Shown: positions 49,795-59,253 of the stretch, one piece after another
Position numbering within the stretch: position 1 is the first letter of the stretch
How the letters are laid out: each line of letters opens with the position of its first letter
NCBI RefSeq assembly: GCF_000369045.1
Contig: NZ_KB849797.1
Span: 390,844-454,843 of the forward strand
From: Acinetobacter pittii ATCC 19004 = CIP 70.29
Lineage (GTDB): Bacteria > Pseudomonadota > Gammaproteobacteria > Pseudomonadales > Moraxellaceae
DNA: 64,000 nucleotides
Reading direction: 5' to 3'
Notes under the pieces: model-generated
Told to the model about the DNA's origin: nothing
Databases searched by the model: none
Seen by the model: the letters and a program-made list of their open reading frames with translations, nothing else
Translations under genes and position numbers: made by a program

Positions 49795-50876
49795 ACTTTC
49801 TCTTGCGTAGGGATTAACCTTAAGCGTATATCTTGATCAATTTTTGTCACATCAAGAAGTGTAAAACGAAGTTGCTCTGCCATATATTCAAACTCTGCAT
49901 TGAACATGGCCCTTGCACTTTTCCCCAATAAGGTCGGGGCAATATAACTGATCAATTCGTCCACCAAACCTTCTTGCAAAAAGGCAGTAGACAATGTTGC
50001 GCCAGCTTCAACCAACACATCATAAATTTGATGTTGCTTAGATAGGGTCTGTAACAGCATTTTTAAAGGCTGAATTTCTAATTGTATCACGCCTAAATCA
50101 GCAAGTTCTTGACGATACGGCCCCATTACCATCACAGTTTCAGGATTTTCTAAGATCTTAGCGTTAAGTGGTAAACGTCCTTGGCGATCTAAAACAACAC
50201 GTTTTGACTGAGCAACTGTCTCGATATCAAAATTATTGAGTGAACGCACGTTAAGCTGACAATCATCTGCGATCACAGTTTCAATACCTGTAATCACTGC
50301 TCCAGAAATGGCACGCCAATGTTGTACATCTTGGCGCGCAGCCGAACCAGTAATCCACTTCGACTCACCTGATGCCATTGCAGTACGCCCATCTAAACTT
50401 GAGGCTACCTTTAAACGTACATAAGGCAAGCCTGTAGACATTGCCTTTAAAAAACCTTGATTAAGTTTTGATGCTAAATCTTCGCAAATGCCAACTTCTA
50501 CTTCAATTCCGGCATTTTCTAAAATCTGAACACCCTTACCCGCAACCAATGGATTTGGATCAGGACAAGCAACCACTACTTTTTTAACTTGAGCTTTCAC
50601 CAATGCTTCGGCACAAGGAGGGGTTCTGCCATAATGCGCACATGGTTCAAGCGTGACATAAGCCGTTGCACCTTGTGCATGTTCACCCGCTTCGCGTAAG
50701 GCAAAAACCTCTGCGTGTGGCTGACCCGCTTTAGGATGAAAACCTTGGCCAATTAACTGATCATCTTTGACAATCACACAACCAACATTTGGATTAGGCT
50801 TGGTCGAATATAGTCCTCGTTTGGCAAGTTCAATGGCTTGCTGCATCCAATACTGATCTTGTTTCAACTCAGACAT
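49791..50876 (-). CDS. ribD: bifunctional riboflavin deaminase/reductase RibD
   Basis: N-terminal pyrimidine deaminase with zinc motif HAEVFAL and PCAHYGRTPPC (about 53-88), C-terminal reductase (about 150-355). 361 residues. It follows nrdR by 15 bases and overlaps the methyltransferase gene by four. Confidence 0.95.
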   Translation of the reverse strand: MSELKQDQYWMQQAIELAKRGLYSTKPNPNVGCVIVKDDQLIGQGFHPKAGQPHAEVFALREAGEHAQGATAYVTLEPCAHYGRTPPCAEALVKAQVKKVVVACPDPNPLVAGKGVQILENAGIEVEVGICEDLASKLNQGFLKAMSTGLPYVRLKVASSLDGRTAMASGESKWITGSAARQDVQHWRAISGAVITGIETVIADDCQLNVRSLNNFDIETVAQSKRVVLDRQGRLPLNAKILENPETVMVMGPYRQELADLGVIQLEIQPLKMLLQTLSKQHQIYDVLVEAGATLSTAFLQEGLVDELISYIAPTLLGKSARAMFNAEFEYMAEQLRFTLLDVTKIDQDIRLRLIPTQEKV

Positions 50877-50891
50877 AAAAATCTCAAATGA

Positions 50892-51350
50892 TTAGTGTTC
50901 ACGTTGCTGCATTTGCTCTATTTGACGGCGAAATGCTTCAACATCCTGAAAATCTTGATAGACAGAAGCAAATCGGACGTAAGCTACATGGTCAAGTGCA
51001 AATAAAGATTGCATGACGATTTCGCCAATTGTTCTAGATTTCACATCACGCTCACCTAAACGGCGAATCTGCAACTGAATATCACTTAAAACTGTTTCGA
51101 TCTGCTCTTGTGTGACCGGACGTTTTTGCAAAGCATGCATTAACGAACGACGTAATTTGGCCTCATCGAAAGGTTCATTTTTTCCATTCGATTTGATCAC
51201 ACGGGGCATTACCACTTCATAGCTTTCAAAAGTGGTAAAACGTTCACCGCAACTTACACACTCACGACGTCGACGAATCTGACAGCCTTCGGCGGCTAAA
51301 CGTGAATCGATGACTTTACTATCTGCGGCGTTGCAAAATGGACAATGCAT
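50892..51350 (-). CDS. nrdR: transcriptional repressor NrdR
   Basis: Represses ribonucleotide reductase genes. 152 residues with an N-terminal zinc ribbon (CPFC, CVSC) and an ATP-cone (about 46-136). It heads the rib operon, as in many bacteria. Confidence 0.95.
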
Positions 51351-51426
51351 AGCGGATTTATAGGGTCGATTACTTTGACCTAGTGTAGCAAAATTTCTAC
51401 ACTTACAGAACCAGCATTCTTCAAGA

Positions 51427-51454
51427 CAAAAAAACAGTCCGAAGACTGTTTTTT
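51427..51454 (-). terminator. amtB terminator
   Basis: Minus strand: ACAGTC and GACTGT stem, 4-base loop, then a run of seven T. Confidence 0.85.
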
Positions 51455-51473
51455 GATTGGAATATATTACGAA

Positions 51474-52868
51474 TTATTCGATACGTTCGCCATGTTGGCT
51501 TAAATCCAGACCCATGCGTTCATCATCAGCATTAACACGGATACCAATCACAAGATCAATCACTTTAAGAATAACGAAAGTCGCGATACCGCTGTAAACC
51601 ATGGTTGCCAATACGCCTTCAACTTGTACCCATAATTGGCCAGCGAATGTTGGAGCTAATGCAACGTTGGCTGCTTTAATAATTTCGTCACTGTAGAATA
51701 CGCCAGTTAAAATCGCGCCGACAATACCACCTACCGCATGCAAACCAAACGCATCCAAAGCATCATCGGCTTTAAGTAAGCGTTTAAGTGCTGTAATACC
51801 CCAGAAGCACACTACGCCACCAATAAGGCCCATCACTAAAGCACCGCCTACCCCAACAAAACCTGCTGCTGGTGTAATCACAACTAAGCCAGCTACCGCA
51901 CCAGAAGCACCGCCTAATACAGATGCTTTACCACGGATCATACGTTCAACAACTAACCAAGAGAATGCAGCAGCGGCAGCGGCAACTTGAGTCACTAAAA
52001 TTGCCATACTTGCACGAGCACCAGCGCCTAGAGCACTACCACCGTTAAAGCCGAACCAACCCACCCAAAGTAAGCTTGCGCCCACTACAGTTAAAGTCAG
52101 GTTATGCGGAGCCATAGATTCGCGGCCAAGGCCAATACGTTTTCCAAGCATGTAAGCAGCAACTAGACCTGCAACACCTGAGTTGATATGTACAACTGTA
52201 CCACCAGCAAAATCTAATGCGCCTGCTTTAAATAACCAGCCATCTGCAGCCCACACCCAGTGGGTAATTGGTGCGTAAACAACGAGCACCCAAACTGCAA
52301 TAAACACCATGAAAGCTGAATATTTCATACGGTCTGCAATAGAACCGCTAAGAATCGCCACTGTAATAATGGCAAAAGTCATTTGGAAAATAACAAAGAG
52401 ACTTTCAGGAATTGTCCCACTTAATGCATCAAACGCTACCCCGTTTAGCATTGCTTTAGACAAATCACCAAAAAATGCACCTGTGCCAGAGAACGCGATT
52501 GAATAACCAGCAATCACCCACAGCAAACTTACCAAGATTGCAGCTGAAAGGCTGAACATCATCGTACTGAGTACATTTTTTTTACGTACCATACCACCAT
52601 AGAATAATGCCAATCCCGGAATGGTCATTAATAGAACCAATGCGGTTGAAACTAAAATCCAAGAGGTATCACCCGTATCAAGCGTAGGTGTCGGTGCAGG
52701 AGCTGCTGGAGTTTCAGCAACTGGTGCTTCTGCAGTAGTTGCAGTAGCTGGAGATGTTGATGCAGCCGCAACTTCCGATGTTGGCGTTGTTACAGCTTCT
52801 TCTGCCCAAACGGCAGTACCACCCAAAAGAGCGCCTGATAGACTGAGCGCCATAAGCATTTTTTTCAT
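51474..52868 (-). CDS. amtB: ammonium transporter AmtB
   Basis: Inner-membrane ammonia channel of 464 residues. A signal peptide (residues 1-22) and an Ala/Thr/Pro-rich periplasmic stretch (about 23-65) precede eleven membrane helices; NSGVAGLVAAYMLGKR and the twin-His region (HxxxG) are visible. Long low-complexity start is unusual for AmtB. It follows glnK, as is usual. Confidence 0.94.
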   Translation of the reverse strand: MKKMLMALSLSGALLGGTAVWAEEAVTTPTSEVAAASTSPATATTAEAPVAETPAAPAPTPTLDTGDTSWILVSTALVLLMTIPGLALFYGGMVRKKNVLSTMMFSLSAAILVSLLWVIAGYSIAFSGTGAFFGDLSKAMLNGVAFDALSGTIPESLFVIFQMTFAIITVAILSGSIADRMKYSAFMVFIAVWVLVVYAPITHWVWAADGWLFKAGALDFAGGTVVHINSGVAGLVAAYMLGKRIGLGRESMAPHNLTLTVVGASLLWVGWFGFNGGSALGAGARASMAILVTQVAAAAAAFSWLVVERMIRGKASVLGGASGAVAGLVVITPAAGFVGVGGALVMGLIGGVVCFWGITALKRLLKADDALDAFGLHAVGGIVGAILTGVFYSDEIIKAANVALAPTFAGQLWVQVEGVLATMVYSGIATFVILKVIDLVIGIRVNADDERMGLDLSQHGERIE

Positions 52869-52925
52869 TCGTGTCCCCCAACCTCATTTGCGAGTTATTT
52901 TCTACTCAGCAAGCTTTGTGCCAAT

Positions 52926-53300
<375 letters not shown>

Positions 53301-53304
53301 TTAT

Positions 53305-53322
53305 GTTCAATTTTCATGCCAA
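53305..53322 (-). promoter_or_regulatory. possible sigma-54 promoter of glnK-amtB
   Basis: The minus strand reads TTGGCATGAAAATTGAAC, matching the -24 TGGCAYG element exactly and the -12 TTGCA element with one change (TTGAA). It is 41 bases before the glnK start. Confidence 0.5.
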
Positions 53323-53542
53323 TATTTCAAAGGTTGAGGGAAATGAATCTTTTGCATGAACTTTCTTTATAACCTATTTAGTGAGCAAGATGTAGATGAG
53401 CTATCAAAAATAAAATGAATTTTCAGTAGTGTTACATGCTGATTTAATGATCTATTTGCACTAAAAAAATTGAAACCTATATCCAGCGCTTAAGCAGTGT
53501 TAAACTGTAAAGCATAAGGTAATACAACACTTTGGATATTTC

Positions 53543-53770
53543 ATGCTAGAAACTTTGCTACAGGCCATTCTGGAACAAATTGATGAGCCTAAAAAAGATT
53601 TGGAAAAAAATTTACGTGCATTATTAAATGAAGCGGTCGAAAAGTTGGATCTTGTTTCCAAACAAGAGATCGACCGTCAAAAGACTGCACTTCAATCAGC
53701 CAATCAACGTTTAGAAGAGCTACAAAAACAAGTAAGTTTGTTAGAAGAAACTTTAAAGAATAAAAAATAA
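53543..53770 (+). CDS. ubiK: ubiquinone biosynthesis accessory factor UbiK (YqiC)
   Basis: A 75-residue coiled-coil protein of the BMFP family, with heptads LQSANQRLEELQKQVSLLEETL. YqiC trims UbiJ-dependent coenzyme Q synthesis. It lies 65 bases before comM, a common pairing in gammaproteobacteria. Confidence 0.85.
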   Translation: MLETLLQAILEQIDEPKKDLEKNLRALLNEAVEKLDLVSKQEIDRQKTALQSANQRLEELQKQVSLLEETLKNKK

Positions 53771-53835
53771 GCACCAACGTAGCGCATTTATACTTTACAA
53801 CGATTAAAAATGAAGCACCATAATGGAACAATAAG

Positions 53836-55323
53836 ATGTCTTTTTCTAAAATTTATACACGGGGACTTTTAGGTTTACATGCACCTCTGATTGAAGTTGA
53901 GGTACATGTGAGTCAAGGCTTACCTTCTCTTACTATTGTCGGCCTAGCAGAGGCGGCGGTAAGAGAAAGTAAAGACCGAGTTCGCTCAGCCATTATTAAT
54001 AGTGGATTTCAATTTCCAACAAAACGGCTGACCATTAATCTTGCACCAGCAGATTTGCCCAAAGATGGATCACGTCTAGATTTACCTATTGCTATAGGTA
54101 TTTTAATTGCTTCTGGCCAGCTCCCAGAAAACTGTGCCGAAGATTTTGAATTAATTGGTGAATTAGCTTTAGATGGCCATGTAAGACCAGTGTCAGGTAC
54201 TTTAACTTTGGCAATGGCGTGTCAACAGGCCAAGCATAAAATGCTTTTACCTCTCGATAACAGTCAGGATATTAGCCATTTACCAAATCTTGAATGTTAT
54301 CCAGTGAGCCATTTAAAAGAAGTTTGTGATCATTTCTTGGGCATCAAATCGCTATCTTCGACTGAACCTGCAACGACCTCAAACCAAATGCCTTATAAAT
54401 TTGATCTGGCAGATGTAAAAGGTCAGCTACGTCCACGTCGCGCACTAGAAATTGCCGCCGCAGGTGGGCACTCGCTGCTCTTTAAAGGACCACCAGGTAC
54501 AGGTAAGACTTTACTCGCTTCACGTCTTCCTTCAATTTTGCCACCGCTTTCTAATCAGGAAACGCTTGAAGTCGCGAGTATTTATTCTATTTCAAATACA
54601 CCGCATACCTTTGGTCAGCGTCCATTTCGCGCGCCCCACCATACAGCATCAGCGATTGCACTAGTTGGGGGCGGTTCACATCCTAAACCGGGTGAAATTA
54701 CATTATCTCATTTAGGGGTTTTGTTTTTAGATGAACTCCCCGAGTTTGACAGAAAAGTTCTAGAGGTCTTACGTCAGCCGCTTGAGTCAAAAGAAATCAT
54801 TATTTCACGTGCAGCTCGGCAAATTACTTATCCTGCAAACTTTCAGCTCATTGCAGCAATGAACCCTTGTCCATGTGGTTATGCGTTTAATCAAGACAGC
54901 CGTTGCCAATGTTCGCCAGAGAGTATCAAGCGCTATCAAAACCGTATATCAGGACCATTACTTGACCGTATCGATTTACATATTGATGTACCGCCTTTAA
55001 AAGCTCAAGAACTGCAAGATCCAACGCCTGCTGAAGACTCTACGGCTGTAAGACAGCGTGTGATTTATGCTTATAAACAACAAATGCAAAGACAAGATTG
55101 TTTAAATCAAGCACTTTCACCGAAACAACTTGAGCAATATGCTGTACTTGATAGTACTTCTCAACGAATGATTGAAATGGCTCAACAACGTTTGAATCTG
55201 TCGGCTCGTGCTTATCATCGTGTTTTACGGGTTGCTCGTACCATTGCCGATTTGGCGCAAAATGAGATGATCCAAAGTCCTCATCTTACAGAAGCGCTCT
55301 CTTATCGAGGCAATCATTCTTAA
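53836..55323 (+). CDS. comM: ComM, MCM-like helicase for transformation
   Basis: Branch migration helicase for natural transformation. 495 residues: Lon-like N-domain (about 1-170), AAA+ core with Walker A KGPPGTGKTLL (about 218-228) and Walker B LFLDELPEF, zinc-binding MNPCPCGY...CQC, and the Arg finger region GPLLDRIDLH. The gene is uninterrupted. In many A. baumannii strains this gene is split by an AbaR island, so this strain lacks that insertion. Confidence 0.95.
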   Translation: MSFSKIYTRGLLGLHAPLIEVEVHVSQGLPSLTIVGLAEAAVRESKDRVRSAIINSGFQFPTKRLTINLAPADLPKDGSRLDLPIAIGILIASGQLPENCAEDFELIGELALDGHVRPVSGTLTLAMACQQAKHKMLLPLDNSQDISHLPNLECYPVSHLKEVCDHFLGIKSLSSTEPATTSNQMPYKFDLADVKGQLRPRRALEIAAAGGHSLLFKGPPGTGKTLLASRLPSILPPLSNQETLEVASIYSISNTPHTFGQRPFRAPHHTASAIALVGGGSHPKPGEITLSHLGVLFLDELPEFDRKVLEVLRQPLESKEIIISRAARQITYPANFQLIAAMNPCPCGYAFNQDSRCQCSPESIKRYQNRISGPLLDRIDLHIDVPPLKAQELQDPTPAEDSTAVRQRVIYAYKQQMQRQDCLNQALSPKQLEQYAVLDSTSQRMIEMAQQRLNLSARAYHRVLRVARTIADLAQNEMIQSPHLTEALSYRGNHS

Positions 55324-55346
55324 AATAAAAACAGCGGATTATGAGT
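55317..55346 (+). repeat. direct repeat, copy 1
   Basis: Thirty bases starting in the last codons of comM and covering its terminator stem; TTCTTAAAATAAAA followed by AC and AGCGGATTATGAGT. Copy 2 lies 659 bases on. Confidence 0.75.
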
Positions 55347-55357
55347 CCGCTTTTTTA
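55332..55357 (+). terminator. comM terminator
   Basis: CAGCGGA, 7-base loop, TCCGCTTTTTT, 9 bases after the comM stop. Confidence 0.8.
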
Positions 55358-55426
55358 ATATCTATAGAAGTTATTAATAAGAGAATTTATTACTCCCTAT
55401 GTATTAATAGAAGTAAAGAGGATGCT

Positions 55427-55972
55427 ATGAAAATTTTGGCTATCTCAGGTAGTGCAAGAAAAGAATCTACAAATACTGCTCTATTAAGAGCAATGAAGGA
55501 TATAGCACCGTCCGACATTGAATTGACAGTTTTTGATCATATTAATAATCTGCCTGTCTTTTCTCCAGATAATGAAGGAGAAAAAACGCCTACTGTAGTG
55601 GAAGATTTCATCAAATCTGTTTCTGATGCAGATGGCATTATCATCTCAAGTCCAGAATATATCCGTTGTATTCCAGGTGGTCTCAAGAATGCAATTGATT
55701 GGATGGTTTCCCGTACCGAAATTATAGATATACCTATTGTCCTGGTTCATGCATCTAGCCGCGGCGACGACATGCTAGTTTCTTTAAGAAGAGTATTGTC
55801 GACTGTTAGTAGCAATTTCTTTGAAGATTTATTTTTAAGGATTTCTCTCATCGGCAAATCTCCTGAACAAATTAGCGAGATGCTACAAACCGAAAAATAT
55901 AAGTCACAAATTACTCCCTTTCTGCTTACCTTTGTCTCAGAGATTCAAAAATGTAGAAATGAATTAGAGTGA
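55427..55972 (+). CDS. NAD(P)H-dependent FMN reductase
   Basis: Flavodoxin-fold enzyme of 181 residues. The phosphate loop GSARKESTNTALLRAM (about 8-23) and SPEYIRCIPGGLKNAIDWM (about 77-95) fit the FMN_red family (quinone or azo reductases). AGAGGA lies 5 bases before the ATG. It stands alone between 30-base direct repeats, which suggests it was inserted behind comM. Substrate unknown. Confidence 0.85.
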   Translation: MKILAISGSARKESTNTALLRAMKDIAPSDIELTVFDHINNLPVFSPDNEGEKTPTVVEDFIKSVSDADGIIISSPEYIRCIPGGLKNAIDWMVSRTEIIDIPIVLVHASSRGDDMLVSLRRVLSTVSSNFFEDLFLRISLIGKSPEQISEMLQTEKYKSQITPFLLTFVSEIQKCRNELE

Positions 55973-55975
55973 ACT

Positions 55976-56004
55976 TTCTTAAAATAAAAGAGCGGATTAT
56001 GAGT
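55976..56004 (+). repeat. direct repeat, copy 2
   Basis: TTCTTAAAATAAAA followed by G and AGCGGATTATGAGT, matching copy 1 in 28 positions with one substitution and one gap. The right part overlaps the last codons of the MocR gene on the other strand. Confidence 0.75.
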
Positions 56005-57430
56005 TCACTGTTCTTTTATTAAGAATCCCATTTAGCTTCTCGATTAAAGCAGTGATTTCCTTTTCTGATAAAGCAGCAAAGCCAAAACGAACACAATGGT
56101 TAGAAGGCTCCCCCTGTTTAAACTTCTGCTCTGTATCAATGTTGAGTTCTTTTAGCTTTATGAGCTGATCTTGAGTAAATGCTTTCTGGAATTTCGCCCA
56201 TAAGGCCATTCCACCTGCAGGTGGTTGTATCTGAACAGTCTCAGCAAAAACTCGATGGAACTCAGTTAAGGCATGGTCACGACGTAGTTGATATATTTTT
56301 TTCATTTTACGGATATGCCGCTTGATTTCCCCTCGCTGCATTAAATCTGCTAAAGCAAGTTCCGTAATGTTATTGCCTTGCCGATCAATCAATAGAATAT
56401 CTTCTGTAATCGATTGAATGATTGTTGAGGACGCTACTATATATCCCAATCGGATGCCGGGTGCAAAGACCTTAGACAATGAGCCAATATGAATAACCAA
56501 TTCAGAATGAGGCAAACTCGCTAAGGGTGGCATGGGCCGACTGTCATAGTGGAATTCGTGGTCATAATCATCTTCAATAATATAAAAGCCCCATTTTTTT
56601 GAAAGCTCCAAGAGTTGAAGACGACGATTCATTGGCATTGTGACAGTTGTAGGATATTGATGATGCGGAGTTGTATAAATGGCAGCTACAGAATGCTCTT
56701 GTAAAATCCGTTCTAAATCTTCAATGACAATACCTTGTTCATCTAATTTAACAGAAACCACTTGAAAGCCATTTGACTGAAATGCTTTAAAAGCAGATGG
56801 ATAATATAATTCTTCAACAACGATAACTCCCTGCCGATTGGGTAATGCTCGAGAGGCAAGAAAAATTCCCATCTGGCTACCACGTACAATACAAATCTCA
56901 TCTTCAGCAACATTCATAAAACGTTCCATTGACAACATTTGTTGTAAAGCCTGTCTTAGCTCAACCATCCCTCGTGGGTCACCATATCCCATGTACTGGT
57001 TTTGCATAATTTTAATCAGTGCATGCCGGTATGCCCGCGAAAATAGTTCGTAGGGAATAAGCCTCGGATCTGGCACACCATCGTTATTTGGGCGTTGAAT
57101 CACTTCTTGAGTGATTGGTTTATCATTAACTGTTCGCTCAGATACTGGCTCTATTTGAAGCTGTTTTTCCGGCAAAACATCCGCCACAAATGTGCCTTTT
57201 CGGGGATGGGTCACAAGCCATCCTTGTGCCTCTAACTCTTCATAGACTGCTTGTACGGTTTTTCGATTAATTCCTAGTTCTTTTGACAAGCTACGAGACC
57301 CGGGCAGCATCGTACCCTGCACTAAACGGCCATATAAAATTTCCTGACTAATCAAGTTAGTCAGTTTTAGAAATACCGTTTTTTCTTCTCTTTCATCGAT
57401 ACGAAAATGTACTTGCCAAGGTCTTAGCAT
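55997..57430 (-). CDS. MocR/PdxR-type transcription regulator
   Basis: A GntR-class winged helix (about 20-85: LYGRLVQGTMLPGSRSL, GINRKTVQAVYEEL) fused to a PLP-dependent aminotransferase-like domain (about 110-470, cofactor Lys in HIGSLSKVFAPGIRLGY). 477 residues. It diverges from the aldolase-DHDPS gene pair, so it very likely controls them. The inducer may be a PLP adduct or substrate of that pair. Confidence 0.9.
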   Translation of the reverse strand: MLRPWQVHFRIDEREEKTVFLKLTNLISQEILYGRLVQGTMLPGSRSLSKELGINRKTVQAVYEELEAQGWLVTHPRKGTFVADVLPEKQLQIEPVSERTVNDKPITQEVIQRPNNDGVPDPRLIPYELFSRAYRHALIKIMQNQYMGYGDPRGMVELRQALQQMLSMERFMNVAEDEICIVRGSQMGIFLASRALPNRQGVIVVEELYYPSAFKAFQSNGFQVVSVKLDEQGIVIEDLERILQEHSVAAIYTTPHHQYPTTVTMPMNRRLQLLELSKKWGFYIIEDDYDHEFHYDSRPMPPLASLPHSELVIHIGSLSKVFAPGIRLGYIVASSTIIQSITEDILLIDRQGNNITELALADLMQRGEIKRHIRKMKKIYQLRRDHALTEFHRVFAETVQIQPPAGGMALWAKFQKAFTQDQLIKLKELNIDTEQKFKQGEPSNHCVRFGFAALSEKEITALIEKLNGILNKRTVNS

Positions 57431-57462
57431 ATTCGCCCCATCTGGACCATATAACTTATTAA

Positions 57463-57489
57463 AACTGGATGTATTGATTCATCCAGTTG
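57463..57489. promoter_or_regulatory. inverted repeat, likely MocR operator
   Basis: AACTGGATG and CATCCAGTT form a perfect 9-base inverted repeat with a 9-base spacer, 33 bases before the regulator start. CTGGA also occurs in direct orientation at 57442 and 57527. See findings. Confidence 0.6.
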
Positions 57490-57541
57490 TTTTCTATTCT
57501 GCCTTCACCTACTTAATTTGGTCAACTGGACTGGAGAAGAG

Positions 57542-58318
57542 ATGAAGACTGCTGCTGTAAACAAACAAGACCTTATGCAACATGCACAGCAAGACATGCA
57601 AAAGTGGATTAGCGACTTAGATTTAACTGATCGTCAAAAGCTTGCACTCACTTGTCGTATTTTATTTGATCATGGGCATGATGCTGGTTTAGCAGGCCAA
57701 ATTACCTGCCGTAGTGAAAATAAAGAATCCTTTATTACCCAACGTTTCGGTTTAGGTTTTGATGAAATTACTGCCTCAAATTTACTTGAGGTGAATCAAG
57801 ATTTAGAACCTATCAATCAAGAAGGAATGGCAAACCCAGCCAATCGTTTTCACACATGGATTTATAGAGAACACCCAGAGGTGAATTGCATTATCCATAC
57901 GCATCCGACTCATGTAGCGGCTCTATCGATGCTACAGGTTCCACTTATGATTTCCCAAATGGACGTTTGCGCACTTTACGAAGACTGCTCATTTGTAGGT
58001 CATTGGCCAGGTGTCCCTGTAGGTAATGAAGAAGGTATTTTGATTTCTTCTGCGCTTGGTAAAAACCGTGCTGTTTTGTTGTCTCATCATGGCCAACTGG
58101 TTACAGGAAAAACCATTGAAGAAGCCTGCAACTTGGCTCTTTTAATTGAACGAGCAGCTCAACTGCAACTGCTAGCCATGTCTGCCGGACAAATCCAGCC
58201 CATCCCCCATGCTTTAGCAAAAGAAGCTCATGACTGGGTTTCTACCGATAAACGCAACAAAGTGAACTTTGCCTACTACGCACGTAAAGCTTTGAAAAAA
58301 CATTCTGGCTGTATTTAA
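57542..58318 (+). CDS. class II aldolase/adducin family protein
   Basis: Probable metal-dependent aldolase or decarboxylase of 258 residues. The metal site IIHTHPTHVAALS and the third His in LLSHHGQLVTG are present. Start at the ATG 57542, GGAG 7 bases upstream. It precedes the DHDPS-like gene by 15 bases in an operon facing the MocR gene. Adducin-type and aldolase-type members both exist; the substrate is unknown. Confidence 0.85.
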   Translation: MKTAAVNKQDLMQHAQQDMQKWISDLDLTDRQKLALTCRILFDHGHDAGLAGQITCRSENKESFITQRFGLGFDEITASNLLEVNQDLEPINQEGMANPANRFHTWIYREHPEVNCIIHTHPTHVAALSMLQVPLMISQMDVCALYEDCSFVGHWPGVPVGNEEGILISSALGKNRAVLLSHHGQLVTGKTIEEACNLALLIERAAQLQLLAMSAGQIQPIPHALAKEAHDWVSTDKRNKVNFAYYARKALKKHSGCI

Positions 58319-58333
58319 AAAGAGATTTCCACC

Positions 58334-59212
58334 ATGAAACTAAACGGCATTATTGGCTACCCTGTTACCCCATTTTCTGATGACAACACCATTAATCTTC
58401 CTGTTTTAAAACAGATGCTGGATTTGCTTATTGAAAACGGTTGCGACGCGATTGCGCCTTTAGGCAGTACAGGCGAAAGCGCTTATCTTGAATGGGATGA
58501 ATGGTGCTTAGTCGCAAAAACTTCAATTGAAAGTATTAATAAACGCGTGCCTGTCATTATTGGAATTTCAGAACTCACGACTGATCAAGCCATTAAAAAA
58601 GCCCAAGTCGCGCAAAGCTATGGTGCAGATGCACTTATGGTGATTCCTATATCTTATTGGAAGCTAACAGACCAAGAGGTTTTTGAATATTATCAAGCAA
58701 TTGCCAAAGAAACTACTCTACCAATTATGATTTATAACAACCCCGCGACTAGCGGTGTTGATATGTCTCCAGAGTTAATTGTGCGTATGTTTAATAGCAT
58801 TGCAAATATTACGATGGTGAAAGAAAGTAGCGGTGATATTCAGCGCATGCATAAAATTTATGAGCTATCAAAAGGAGAACTCCCTTTTTATAACGGGTGT
58901 AACCCTCTAGCTTTAGAAGCTTTATGTGCGGGAGCAAGCGGTTGGTGTACAGCAGCACCGAACCTGTTAGGTCAGCGACCTCAACAGCTTATTGAACATG
59001 TGAAAAATGGTGAATTGGAACACGCCCAAAATTCATTTTATCAGCAACTTCCTCTACTACGCTTTATTGTAAATGGTGGTTTACCTAAAACGATTAAAGC
59101 TGGTTTACAACTAAAAGGTGTCTCTGCGGGCTTACCACGCAAGCCATTATCTAAAGCTACGGATATTGAGCTTAACCAGTTAAAACAGCTATTTTCTGAA
59201 ATAGAAAACTAA
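58334..59212 (+). CDS. dihydrodipicolinate synthase-family lyase
   Basis: (beta/alpha)8-barrel Schiff-base enzyme of 292 residues. GSTGES (about 43-48), YNNPATSG with conserved Tyr, and MVKESSGD with the Schiff-base Lys are complete. It is not the housekeeping dapA by context; with the aldolase gene it may catabolise a keto-sugar acid, hydroxyproline or related compound. Function is inferred only. Confidence 0.85.
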   Translation: MKLNGIIGYPVTPFSDDNTINLPVLKQMLDLLIENGCDAIAPLGSTGESAYLEWDEWCLVAKTSIESINKRVPVIIGISELTTDQAIKKAQVAQSYGADALMVIPISYWKLTDQEVFEYYQAIAKETTLPIMIYNNPATSGVDMSPELIVRMFNSIANITMVKESSGDIQRMHKIYELSKGELPFYNGCNPLALEALCAGASGWCTAAPNLLGQRPQQLIEHVKNGELEHAQNSFYQQLPLLRFIVNGGLPKTIKAGLQLKGVSAGLPRKPLSKATDIELNQLKQLFSEIEN

Positions 59213-59213
59213 T

Positions 59214-59242
59214 AAAAAAGCGGGTTACTCACCCGCTTTTTT
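59214..59242. terminator. terminator between the lyase gene and the TorF porin
   Basis: AAAAAAGCGGGT, 5-base loop, ACCCGCTTTTTT; usable from both strands. Confidence 0.88.
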
Positions 59243-59253
59243 AAAACTCAAAC

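Noticed and set aside
48502..50876. Restriction-modification island in the rib operon
   Set aside because: There is no nuclease gene, recombinase or composition shift; only a lone methyltransferase.
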